Assembly: GCA_963377175.1 (NCBI GenBank)
Contig: CAUJNA010003013.1
Coordinates: forward strand, 384,283 to 448,282
Reading direction: 5' to 3'
Length of the DNA stretch: 64,000 nt
Origin: Effrenium voratum
Taxonomy: Eukaryota; Sar; Dinophyceae; Suessiales; Symbiodiniaceae
Part shown: one piece after another, positions 45,543 through 54,600 of the stretch
Layout: every line of letters starts with the position of its first letter
Numbering within the stretch: position 1 is the first letter of the stretch
Made by a program: the position numbers and the translations under genes
Notes under the pieces: generated by a model
Told to the model about the DNA's origin: nothing
Seen by the model: only the letters and a program-made list of their open reading frames with translations
The model's database searches: none

Positions 45543-45888
45543 TACTTAAAAGTTGCGATTTTCCAGCCGGAGCTGCGGGGGTGTGCTCCGCGTACTACGT
45601 TTGTACTTAAAAGTTGCGATTTTCCACCCGGAGCTGCAGGAGCACGCTCCGCATACTACGTTTGTACTTAAAAGTTGCGATTTTCAAGCCGGAGCTGCGG
45701 GGGTGTGCTCCGCGTACTACGTTTGTACTTAAAAGTTGCGATTTTCCAGCCTGAGCTGCGGGAGCACGCTCCGCATACTACGTCTGTACTTAAAAGTTGC
45801 GATTTTCCAGCCGGAGCTGCAGGAGCACGCTCCGCGTACTACGTTTGTACTTAAAAGCTGCGATTTTCAAGCCGGAGCTGCCGCGGAC
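45543..45888 (+). repeat. Exact-period 61-bp tandem repeat
   Basis: TACTTAAAAG starts at 45543, 45604, 45665, 45726, 45787 and 45848, always 61 bp apart. Each unit has TTGCGATTTTCCAGCCGGAG, CTGCGGGAGCACGCTCCGC and TACTACGTTTG. Two sub-types (GGGGGTGTGCTCC and GGAGCACGCTCC) are interspersed. The second forms a small hairpin, GGAGC-AC-GCTCC. Confidence 0.95.
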
Positions 45889-45957
45889 CAGGGGGGAATC
45901 GAACCCGCGACCGCGGGATTGCGAAAGCAGGCGCGCAAACCACGAGACAACTTCCAA
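45887..45957 (-). tRNA. tRNA-like pseudogene beside the 61-bp array
   Basis: On the minus strand: D-arm-like GTTGTCTCGTGGTTTGCGC with A-box core GTCTCGTGG (45948-45940), then CCTGCTTTCGCAA in the place of the anticodon arm, then GGTTCGATTCC as B-box (45905-45895) in a T arm GCGGG-TTCGATT-CCCCC (one mismatch). The A-to-B spacing is about 34 nt, as in real tRNAs. The anticodon stem does not close, one extra base is present, and the 5' acceptor does not pair with CTGGTCC. It is a pseudogene or a Pol III promoter of a SINE. Confidence 0.5.
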
Positions 45958-46076
45958 AGGCCGTTTCGCGAGCAAGAAAAATGCACGGCGCCACAGCGAG
46001 AGCGCTTCGACACGCACAATCACAGCGAGAGCGCTTCGACGCGCACGATCTCCGCAGAGGGTCGCGCGCGGACCGC

Positions 46077-46350
46077 AGAAGTCGTAAAAAGTCCTCAGTT
46101 TTTGAACCTCGACCACGCGCGCGCGGCCAGCAGAAATTGTAAAAATCGCGCGCGCAGATCAGAAATCGTAAAAAGTCTTCAGTTTTTGAACCTCGACCAC
46201 GCGAATCCCCGCAGAGGGTCGCGCGCGCACCGCAGAAATCGTAAAAAGTCCTCAGTTTTTGAACCTCGACGGTCGCACGCGGCCAGCAGAAATCGTAAAA
46301 AGTCCTCAGTTTTTGAACCTCGACCGCGCGAATCCCCGCAGAGGGTCGCA
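46077..46350 (+). repeat. Repeat with CGTAAAAAGTCCTCAGTTTT block, 4 copies
   Basis: CAGAAATCGTAAAAAGTCCT, then CAGTTTTTGAACCTCGACC, occurs at about 46077, 46166, 46233 and 46286, separated by GCGCGCGCGG or CGCGAATCCCCGCAGAGGGT blocks. Unclassified sequence with GAGAGCGCTTCGACGCGCAC duplications lies at 45990-46060. Confidence 0.85.
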
Positions 46351-46481
46351 ATCCCGAGCGACGATCAAACTCCCGCCCCGGCGCCTTAGAAACCTAAACT
46401 AACTTACATAGCTGCTTACGCCGAAGCTCTACGCAAGCTCTACCTAACCTTGGCTCTACCTTGGCTCTATGTAACTTGTCA

Positions 46482-46830
46482 CTTGGCTCTATGTAACTTG
46501 GCTCTATGTAACTTGGCTCTATGTAACTTGGCTCTATGTAACTTGGCTCTATGTAACTTGGCTCTATGTAACTTGGCTCTATGTAACTTGGCTCTATGTA
46601 ACTTGGCTCTATGTAACTTGGCTCTATGTAACTTGGCTCTATGTAACTTGGCTCTATGTAACTTGGCTCTATGTAACTTGGCTCTATGTAACTTGGCTCT
46701 ATGCAACTTGGCTCTGTGCAACTTGGCTCTATGTAACTTGGCTCTATGTAACTTGGCTCTATGTAACTTGGCTCTATGCAACTTGGCTCTGTGCAACTTG
46801 GCTCTGTGCAACTTGGCTCTGTGTAACTTG
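46482..46830 (+). repeat. 15-bp minisatellite (ACTTGGCTCTATGTA)
   Basis: About 23 nearly identical units; the last few have GTGCA variants. Because 15 is a multiple of three it gives open frames (NLALC on +, KLHRA and IEPSY on -) that I do not take as genes. Confidence 0.97.
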
Positions 46831-46906
46831 TCCAAGGGCTCCGCACGGAACAACCCTTCGCGATGCTTTCGGGAAAAAACATGGATTTTCTATGTGTTGT
46901 TACCTA

Positions 46907-47058
46907 CAAGTTTGTGACCTATCAGTTTCCGACGGTAAGGCGCTGGCCTACCATGGCAATGGCAGGTAACGGAGAAGTAGGGCTTGAGTCTTGGTAGGGA
47001 GCCAAAAAAAGAACGTCGACCGCCTCAAAGGAAGGTAGCAGGCGCGCAAATCACCGAA
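46907..47058 (+). rRNA. Degenerate 18S rRNA fragment
   Basis: It matches the first third of nuclear 18S rRNA. Blocks in order: CAAGTTTGTGACCTATCAG (46907-46925), TTTCCGACGGTAAGG (46926-46940), CTGGCCTACCATGGCAATGG (46943-46962), GGTAACGGAGAAGTAGGG (46965-46982), AGGGAGCC (46997-47004) and AAGGAAGGTAGCAGGCGCGC (47028-47047). The first half reads like dinoflagellate 18S. The normally invariant GAGAAACGGCTACCAC is destroyed (a run of A and GAACGTCGACC instead) and there is a net insertion of a few bases. Homology fades after 47058. It is a dispersed pseudogene fragment, or possibly a very divergent SSU. The flank 47059-47279 is unclassified. Confidence 0.75.
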
Positions 47059-47279
47059 GGTATAAGCGATTTATGAAGCTACCACGAATCCTCACATGCC
47101 CAGGTAGAGCCTGGGTTGGTTCAGTACCCGACAAACACCGCTAGGCCGGGCTTGACGCACATAGTAGTTGTAGAGTTGCCACACATTAGCTGTAGATTTG
47201 CGCGTCCGTGCAAGCTCTGACTCAAGCTTGCCGTTTGCTTCCGAGAACGCATGCTTGTAATGTATGTACTGCGTGTGTG

Positions 47280-47385
47280 TACTGTGTGTATGTACTGTGT
47301 GTGTATGTGTGTATGTATGTATGTATGTATGTATGTATGTATGTATGTATGTATGTGTGTATGTATGTATGTATGTATGCGTGAG
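47280..47385. repeat. (TATG)n microsatellite
   Basis: TGTGTGTA words followed by about 20 TATG units. Confidence 0.95.
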
Positions 47386-47544
47386 CCAATTTCAGCTTGA
47401 ATGACTGAACGTAAAAATTATGTGCATCAACATGCTAAAGGCAGGCTTCGCAGTGTTTTGAAATGACACAGCGTCGCACTAACGGTTTTTTGACTTTTTC
47501 AAATTTTCACATCTTTCATATTTTCCTTTTTGGTGTTTCATAAC

Positions 47545-48430
47545 TTGAGTGCTAGTTCATGCAGTTTGGGTGCTGGTGAAGGTGCTAATTGGGATGCTGT
47601 TGAAGGTGTTGCTTGAGGTGTTGGCGAAGGCGCGGGCGCATTTTGACGAGATAGACTGCAAGGTGCTAGGGGGCACGCAGGTGACAGTGCGGGCGCGGTT
47701 TTGCAAGATTGACGGTGCTAGGGGGCACGCAGATTGGGGTGTTGTTGCAGGTGCTGTTTTGGGGTTTTTTGCTGTGTGAGGTGCTGGTGACGGCAGGGTG
47801 CAGGGGTTTGGGGCGGGCGGCACATTTTTTCAACATGGACGGCCGGGCGCTGGGGGCATGCAGGTGCTGGTGCAGGTGCTGTTTGTGGGTGCTGGCGTTT
47901 GTGCAGGTTGACGGAAGGGTGCTAGGCGCAATACTGTATATTCCCGGATAGCTGAAATCCATAGCGGCTCAAACTGAAACAGAGAAGGAGGGGCGTGGTG
48001 ATCGTGCGGGCGCATGTTTTTTAGATTGACGGCAGAGTGCTAGCGCTTGCAGTTTGGGTGCTGGTGCAAGTGCTGTTTTGAGGTGCCGGGCGGGGCGCTG
48101 TTCGAGGAGCTGGTGACGGTGCGAGTGCATTTTGCAAGATTGACGGCTGGGCGCTAGGGGTCCAGCGGGCGACGGTGCTGGTGCGGATGTGCTGGTGATG
48201 GGCGCGGGCAGGTTGTTGCGCGATTGCGCCGGGGTCCTGGAAAACTGGGGGGCATGCAGTTTGGGGTGCTGTTGCAGGTGCTGCTTTGGGGGGCCTGGTG
48301 ACGGGCAGGTGTGTTGTTGCGAGGTTGACGGCAGGGTGCCAGGGGGAGTGCAATTTGGGGATTATTGTGCAGGTGCTGTTCGGGGGGTTTGGGTTGAGGT
48401 GCTCTTCGAACAGTGCTGTTTGAGGTGCTA
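47545..48430 (+). repeat. Degenerate G-rich repeat of about 100-140 bp
   Basis: Units hold GCAAGATTGACGG, CAGGGTGCTAGGGGGCA, GCAGTTTGGGGTGCTG, TTGCAGGTGCTGTTTTGGGG and GGTGCTGGTGACGG. ATTGACGG-like marks lie near 47711, 47836 (ATGGACGG), 47909, 48025, 48139 and 48324. The unique segment 47940-47995 interrupts it. Confidence 0.7.
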
Positions 48431-49629
48431 GCGTGCAATCGTGGGCGCGTGTTTCGCTTTTTGCGTTCTATGCTGGTGAATTTTCCAACACTGTTTCATA
48501 TTCTTCATTTTTTCTGTTTTGTCAATTGCCCTTTTTTGACTCTTCATCATAAGCCCCTGGCTACTTCTAAGCCCCCTGATCGAGTTTGGGACATTCAGGC
48601 TTGAAGACACCAATGAGAAACTGCTGGTGAAGCCAAGGCGCAGTACGACAGACAGTACGAGCTGCCTCCATGTGGCACTTTCTTGAAAAGTATTTGGTCT
48701 TTGTACAGGTGTAGGCGGATGCCAAACGTTTCCCAAACAAGTTTCGGCCAGAAGAGGCTTTGACATGTACTGGCGAGCTGTTGGGTTTCATGGTTGCTTC
48801 CAAGCTCTCCCAATCAAATGGCCTCAGGTTGGCGCTGTTGTTCCCTTGGTTTCGCCATACGAACTGGCTCAATGAAAAACGGTGCTTAAAACGATTGGCT
48901 CCGGACCCTCAAAGTGTGCTTTTCTCTTGGCTTTCCGCATGTTTAGCCCCGTGTTGAGGGCTGCGCTCTGGCAGGCAGCTGTCAAAGACAAAGCCTACGA
49001 AGGCTGCGCCTTTGAAGAGGAGCAACACATTTGAACTGGCCTAGCGTCGGCCAGCGTCCTTTATCAAGCGACTTGGCCGAACCGAAGGCTTTGCTTGCGA
49101 AGTGAAACACATGCTCGTAAGCCTTAGCATGGCACAAACTGAGAAGAACCCAGCCCACAAACCCTCCAAACCTTGCCATCAGGCGCTGTTGGAGCGCATA
49201 CTGGAGCCTATGCAGAGTGACTCGCTCCGGGTCCAACGAACCCGTGTTTCCAGGAGGGCGTGTCCTGAAAACGAGCGCTGCCCAATTGTTCTACTGGTCT
49301 TGGGCGTTGTGGTCAGATGCAAGGCTTGTACTAATAGGACCCTTCGAAGCACGAACAATCATGTTGGTAAAGCCAACCCAGGCGTCTTAGGTGCTGCCCA
49401 AATCCCCACACAGTTGTTTGGTTTCGTTTGAGTTTGAGAATCATTTCTGTAAAGGGGCCCCCTCAATTTCAGGACACCCCCAATGAATCTTGGTTGAAGG
49501 CAGGAGCCAAATCAGCCAAGACCCTCAGCTCTGGAGGTGTTTGCTTTCCGTAGAACCAAATGGAACTGTCACCTTGAGCTGATTTTTGTTTTATTTTTCT
49601 GTTCTGGGCCTGCGGCCTCTAGCCGGCTA
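48431..49629. other. Unrecognised stretch
   Basis: No recognisable domain. Moderate frames on both strands (49102-49431 +, 48567-48872 -). No repeats noticed. Confidence 0.35.
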
Positions 49630-50860
49630 CGCCTCTTTGAAGTTACACCATGTCATGTCATAGGTTATGTATGCATGTTGCCCGCTCCAACCGCAGATGA
49701 TGCCGGGGATGCCAGCTTTCTGGGCCCCAGCCGGGCCCCAACCCAGAAGGCTGACGTGGGGCGCGCGCCAGAGGCCCCAGAAAGAGCAGCCCAACAAGAG
49801 CAGCCCGCAAGCCAGCCCGGAAACGCAAATGCAACAAAGCACCGTGAATAGCAGCGTTTTGTGGCTGGGTCTCGCGCGTGCGTGCGCGCAAGAAGGCCCG
49901 AAAACCAACGGGACAAAAGCAAGGAGCCCACCGCTCAGCACAGCAGTTTACCTCGCTGCCAGGGGGGAAAGCGTTGCTCGGGCGCATTTGCGGACATTGA
50001 TGCGGATAATGCCGGTGATGCGGGAAATCCATGGCGTTGGCGCGGATACTGCCGGTGATGCGGAGGATGCTGGGGATGTTGTCCTCTAAGTCGGGCCAAT
50101 TTGGCCGAACACGTGGAAAAACACAGTGTGTTTGAAGGTTTTGGGCGGGGCAAACGTGGAGATATGGAAACCTGCTTAGCAGGCAGGCCTCAACGGTCCT
50201 GGCCGAACTCGATTTTTGGCAGGATTTCGGTGACCCCAACAAAAAGCACTGTGTTTTCGATAGTTTTGTATGGATTCTAGGCCGGGCGTGCGCGCGGAAA
50301 ATGTGGAAACCTGCTTAGCAGGCAGGGCTCAACTCTCCCCGGCCCTGGCAGGGTTTTCGGTGAACAAGTAGAAAAAACCACGTGTTTTTGATGGCTTTGT
50401 ATGGATTTAAGGATGCGTTGTTGCGAAAATCATGAAAACACGTGGAAAACACATCTCCCGGCGGCAGGCGAGCCGGTGCTTTCCCCGCGGAGGCCTTCGG
50501 TTCCCTTCAAACCGATGGTTTATAAGGCCCGCGCCCCCGGCCCCGCTGCTGATGATGTCAGCCGCATGGCCTAAACCCTGCATATACGCGATGTTTTGCG
50601 ACGGTTTCCCACAGGCAAGCAAAACCGCAAGCCCGAGCTGGTGATGCAGAGGTGCCATTTAGGCAACGCATCACGACCAATGACGAGGGTCGACGGCGCC
50701 AGGGTGCAGCCCCTATAGCTCTAGCTAGCAGGCTAATTGCCTAGCGGCGACATGCTACCCCACAAGCCGTAGCCGGATTTACGTTGCTGGCGCACAACCG
50801 GCCGCGGCAGCATCGCGAGGCTCAACTTCACGCTCTTGCAAGGACGGCTAAGCAGGCAGC
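49630..50860 (+). repeat. Dispersed element, long copy
   Basis: The first part (49630-49960) and the last part (50560-50812) both match 58985-59345 and 59455-59705 in order. Shared blocks include GAAGTTACACCATGTCATGT, CCCCAGCCGGGCCCCAACCC, AGAAAGAGCAGCCC, AACAGCGTTTTGTGGCTGG, CCCACCGCTCAGCACAGCAG, GCGATGTTTTGCGA, GAGCTGGTGATGCAGAGGTG and AGCAGGCTAATTGCCTAGCG. The middle (49951-50465) is an inverted-repeat arm absent from the other copy. It ends in GCCGGATTTACGTTGCTGG and a bridge to a CA microsatellite. Confidence 0.85.
49951..50465 (+). repeat. Left arm of a large inverted repeat
   Basis: It pairs with the reverse complement of 52183-52887, from CCTCGCTGCCAG (49951) to CATCTCCCGGCGGC (50452-50465). 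It contains GATGCGGATAATGCCGGTGA and about three tandem modules of roughly 136 bp with a near-palindrome CCTGCTTAGCAGG at 50172 and 50308. Confidence 0.85.
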
Positions 50861-50869
50861 AGCGACAAC

Positions 50870-51410
50870 AACAACATAAACAAACATACATTTCCTTACA
50901 CTCTTCCACATTTTCCCATCATATCTGTCCAGTTCTGTTTATTTCCTGTGATCTATTTTTACATACATTTCTTTTCTGCCCATTTCCCGTCATTTCGCCA
51001 TGTCCCCTTCACCGCCCGCCCGCACGCCCGCACGCAGGCGCGCGCGCACAAGCGCACACGTGGGCAGGCACGCGCGCTCACGCACGCACACCCACCCACA
51101 CAGGCGCACACACACACACACCCACACACCCACACACCCACACACCCCCACACCCACCCACACGCACACGCACACGCACACGCACACGCACACGCACACG
51201 CACACGCCCACGCCCACGCCCACGCCCACGCCCGCGCGCCCGCGCGGACGCGCGCACGCGCGCACGCGCGCACGCACACACGCACACACGCACACACGCA
51301 CACACGCACACACGCACACACGCACACACGCACACACGCACGCACGCACACACGGACACACGCACACGCACAAACGCACCCACACACACAAACACGCGCG
51401 CACGCACGCG

Positions 51411-51506
<96 letters not shown>

Positions 51507-51519
51507 ACACACACACACA

Positions 51520-51610
<91 letters not shown>

Positions 51611-51770
51611 GCCCACCCACCCGCCCGCCCACCCCTCCCTCCCTCCCTCCCTCGCACGCACGCACGCATGCACGCACGCTTGCACGCACGCATGCGCATA
51701 CGCACGCTCGCGCGCAGGCCCGCGCGCCTGCACGCACACGCACGCACGCCGGGGCCAGTTGCCACGGAAA
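50870..51770. repeat. (CA)n/CACG microsatellite complex
   Basis: Mixed CACACG, CACGCC and GCGCGC words (51050-51420) lead into a CA tract of about 190 bp (51415-51608) with two CC breaks, then CCCT and GCACGCACG words to 51750. Z-DNA-prone alternating sequence. The HTHTHT and VCVCVC frames of up to 384 codons are artefacts. Confidence 0.95.
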
Positions 51771-51794
51771 ACGCATGTCAAAACCAAACGTTTC

Positions 51795-52130
51795 CTCGTT
51801 TTTTGCAGTAAACGCCTGCATTTGCGCCTGTTTTTCCAGTGTTTCAAGGCTGCAGCAGGACGCCGCGTGGAAGGCAGCTCCCAGCAACATCCCCAGCATC
51901 ACCCGCATCACCGGGCAAGACTGCAGACTTGCAAGCCCAAGGCTGCAGACCCAGAACCGAGTCAAAAACGCACCCGCCAGAAGCAGATGATGCAGGTCAT
52001 TTTTGAAATTCATATATATATATATATATATATTTCATGTATCCTCGGCATGCGCAGGGTCGGCGGCAGCCCCATAGAGCTTCGCTTTAGAGCCTTGCTC
52101 AGAAGCACCAAGGTGGTAATCTGACACAGC
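51795..52130 (-). repeat. Dispersed element family, minus copy
   Basis: Reverse-complement match to 12120-12430 (see there). It includes the GGTCGGCGGCAGCCCCATAG core at about 52060-52080 (read on +) and CCCAGCATCACCCGCATCAC at 51893. An (AT)11 tract (52012-52033) has grown inside it. Confidence 0.75.
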
Positions 52131-52182
52131 CGTTCGGCGCGCTTCGCAGGCTGCGGCCGCATTTAAGGGCTTACGCCTGACA

Positions 52183-52887
52183 GCCGGGCGCCGGGAGATG
52201 CGAAGTTTTCATCCCCGGACCCCTCGTCAAGGCCTGTTTGGCCGACTGTTAAGCAGGTGTCCACATCTTCTGCGTTCGCGCCCACCAGAAAGCATGGGAA
52301 AACGCACGGTCTGCCAGCAAGTTCGAAGCACCTTCCAGAAACACCACTAAACGCATGAATTTTCCTTGTTTCATGATTTTCGCAACAGCGTCCTTGAATC
52401 TTTACAAAGCCATCAACAACACGTGGTTTTTGCCAGGAATCGGGCTCGGCCGGGGAGAGTTGAGCCCTGCCTGCTAAGCAGGTTTCCACATTCTCCACGT
52501 GTGCGCCCGGCCTAGAATCCATACAGAACTACCGAAAACACAGTGCTTTTTGTTGGGTTCACCAAAAATCCAACCAACAATCGAGTTCGGCCAGGACCGT
52601 TGAGGCCTGCCTACTAAGCAGGTTTCCATATCTTGCACGTTTGCGCCCGCCCAAAACCTTCAAACACACTGTGTTCACGTGTTCGGCCAAATTGGCCCGA
52701 GTTAGGGGACAACATCCCCAGCATCCCCCGCATCACCGGCATTATCCGCGTCAATGTCCGCCATGGATCCCCCGCATCACCGGCATTATCCGCATCAATG
52801 TCCGCCATGGATGCGGACATCGCAGCTATGCCAAGCCCTTTTTTAAACAAATGCGCCCGAACACGTTTTCCCCTCTGGCAGCGAGGT
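52183..52887 (-). repeat. Right arm of the large inverted repeat
   Basis: Read on the minus strand it follows the left arm module by module and has one extra module of about 150-190 bp near 52200-52370 plus a duplicated GGCATTATCCGC block (52738-52800). Near-palindromes lie at about 52248 (decayed), 52466 and 52611. Confidence 0.85.
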
Positions 52888-53031
52888 TTTGACACGGAGT
52901 GAAGCGGGGGACGGGGTGGGTCGGCGGCAGGGGGCGCGGCCCTTATAAACCTTCGGTTTTAGGGGAACCAAAGGCCTCCAAAAAAAGCACGGGCTCGCCT
53001 GCCCGGCGCCCGGATTTCGCATGTTGTGGAT

Positions 53032-53430
53032 ACAACGAACTTCCACCTCCTCAATGGAGAAAAAAAACATTTTCCTCGAGGCCCTCAAATGACAACCATG
53101 ATTTCCTAGATACCCCACTGTAGCCCCACACAACGAGTTTCCGCGCCTGCAGAGAGCCAACGTAGCCTCCAAAAGGCATAAACTGGGTCGTTTGCTTCGT
53201 TGTATCCACCATATGGCCGTGGACACAACGAGCTTCCAACTTAGTGAGAAGACCGTCCTCAAAGCCCTCCAGGCCCACCTGCAGAGAGCCAACATAGCCC
53301 CCCAATCGGCATTTGCTTTTTTTGGATACGAACTTCCACCGAGAAAAAACACTTTCCTCACAGCACAGCCCTCAAATGACCACCATGATTCTCTAGACAC
53401 TCCACTGGAGACACACAATCAGTTTCCGTA
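53032..53430 (+). repeat. Interlaced duplication (GAACTTCCACC ... CAGTTTCC)
   Basis: CGAACTTCCACC with an AAAAAACA(C/T)TTTCCTC block and CCCTCAAATGAC(A/C)ACCATG occurs at 53036-53105 and 53329-53390. CTGCAGAGAGCCAACGTAGC-like blocks lie at 53147 and 53280. The stretch 52905-52965 before it carries the GTCGGCGGC core with a CCCTTATAAACCTTCGG end. Confidence 0.7.
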
Positions 53431-53439
53431 GTCATCATG

Positions 53440-54600
53440 ATAATCATGTCCACGCATCTGCAGCATTTCAATTCGGCTGATAATCATCATGACGCATCCT
53501 GAGCATCACCAGCAGTCATCATGACAATCATGTCCATGCATCATTTGCGTCTCTAAGCGGATGATACTCATCATGGCGCATCCTCAGCATCGCCAGCAGT
53601 CATCATGATGATCATGACTACGCATCCTCTGCATCACCAACGGTGCCTAACGCCACACTTGAAGTGTATAGTGTAGAAATAGAAAGAGCCTCATGACGCA
53701 TCCTGAGCATCACCAGCAGTCATCATGACAAGCATGTTCACGTTTTTTTGCATTTCAATTAGGATGATAATCATCATGACGCATCCTCAGCATCGCTAGC
53801 AGTCATCATGACAATCATGACACTACGCATCCTCTGCATCACCAATGATCTCTAACGCCACATTTGAAATCTATATAAAACCAAGAGATGGTGATGACTA
53901 CGATGATGATGATGATATTGACGACGAGGGTGATAGAAAAAGAAGCTGATGACTATGATGATGATGATGATGATGATGATGACGAGATTGACCACAAATC
54001 GGAAGATCGGCGTCAGGACGCATCCTGAGCATCACCAGCAGTCATCATGTTAAGCATGTCCACGCATATTTTGCATTTCACATAGGACGAGAAGCATCAT
54101 GACGCATCCTCGGCATCGCCAGGAACCACGATTACGCATCCGCTTCATCACCAATGGTGTCTAATGCTACACTTGAATTGTGTAGTGTAGAAAGAGATGC
54201 TGATGACTACGACGCATCCTCAGCATCGCCAGCAGTCATGATGATAATCATGACTACGCATCCTTTGCATCACCAACGCTGCCTAGCGTATAGAACACAA
54301 AGAGATGCTGATGACCACGATGATGATGCTGATGATGGGGATTTTGATGGTGTTCAACGCCACACACTTGAAATGTATGGTGTAGAAAGAGACGCTGATG
54401 ACTACGAGGATGGTCATGACGATATTGATGACGAACCGGAAGATCAGCGTCATGACGCATCCTGAGCATCACCAGCAGTTCAGTCATCATGAAAGCGTGT
54501 CCACGCGTGTTTTGCTTAGCATGTCCACGCATCTTTTGCATGTCAAATCGGAGCTACAATTGAAGTCGAAAAAAACGAGATGCTGATGACCATCATGATG
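53440..54600 (+). repeat. Higher-order ATCATGACGCATCC repeat with GAT tracts
   Basis: ACGCATCCTGAGCATCACCA lies near 53484, 53697, 54017 and 54458, alternating with CATCCTCAGCATCGCCAGCA near 53580, 53781, 54104 (variant) and 54207. A block with ACTTGAA(G/A)TGTATAGTGTAG and a GAT microsatellite (53905-53990) also recurs. The CAGCATCACC core is that of the dispersed element family. Confidence 0.85.

Noticed and set aside
45543..45888. CRISPR array
   Set aside because: The 61-bp units are contiguous with no unique spacers, and the context is eukaryotic with no cas genes.
46394..46917. Frames with NLALC, KLHRA or IEPSY repeats, like pentapeptide-repeat proteins
   Set aside because: They come from a near-perfect 15-bp minisatellite open in several frames on both strands, which is not expected of a real pentapeptide-repeat gene.
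50836..52124. Frames of 270-384 codons rich in HT, THA or VC
   Set aside because: They are readings of the CA and CACG microsatellite.
49951..52887. Terminal inverted repeats of a DNA transposon
   Set aside because: Arm ends show no clear target duplication, the arms contain tandem modules, and the interior has no transposase. Inverted insertion or template switching fits better.
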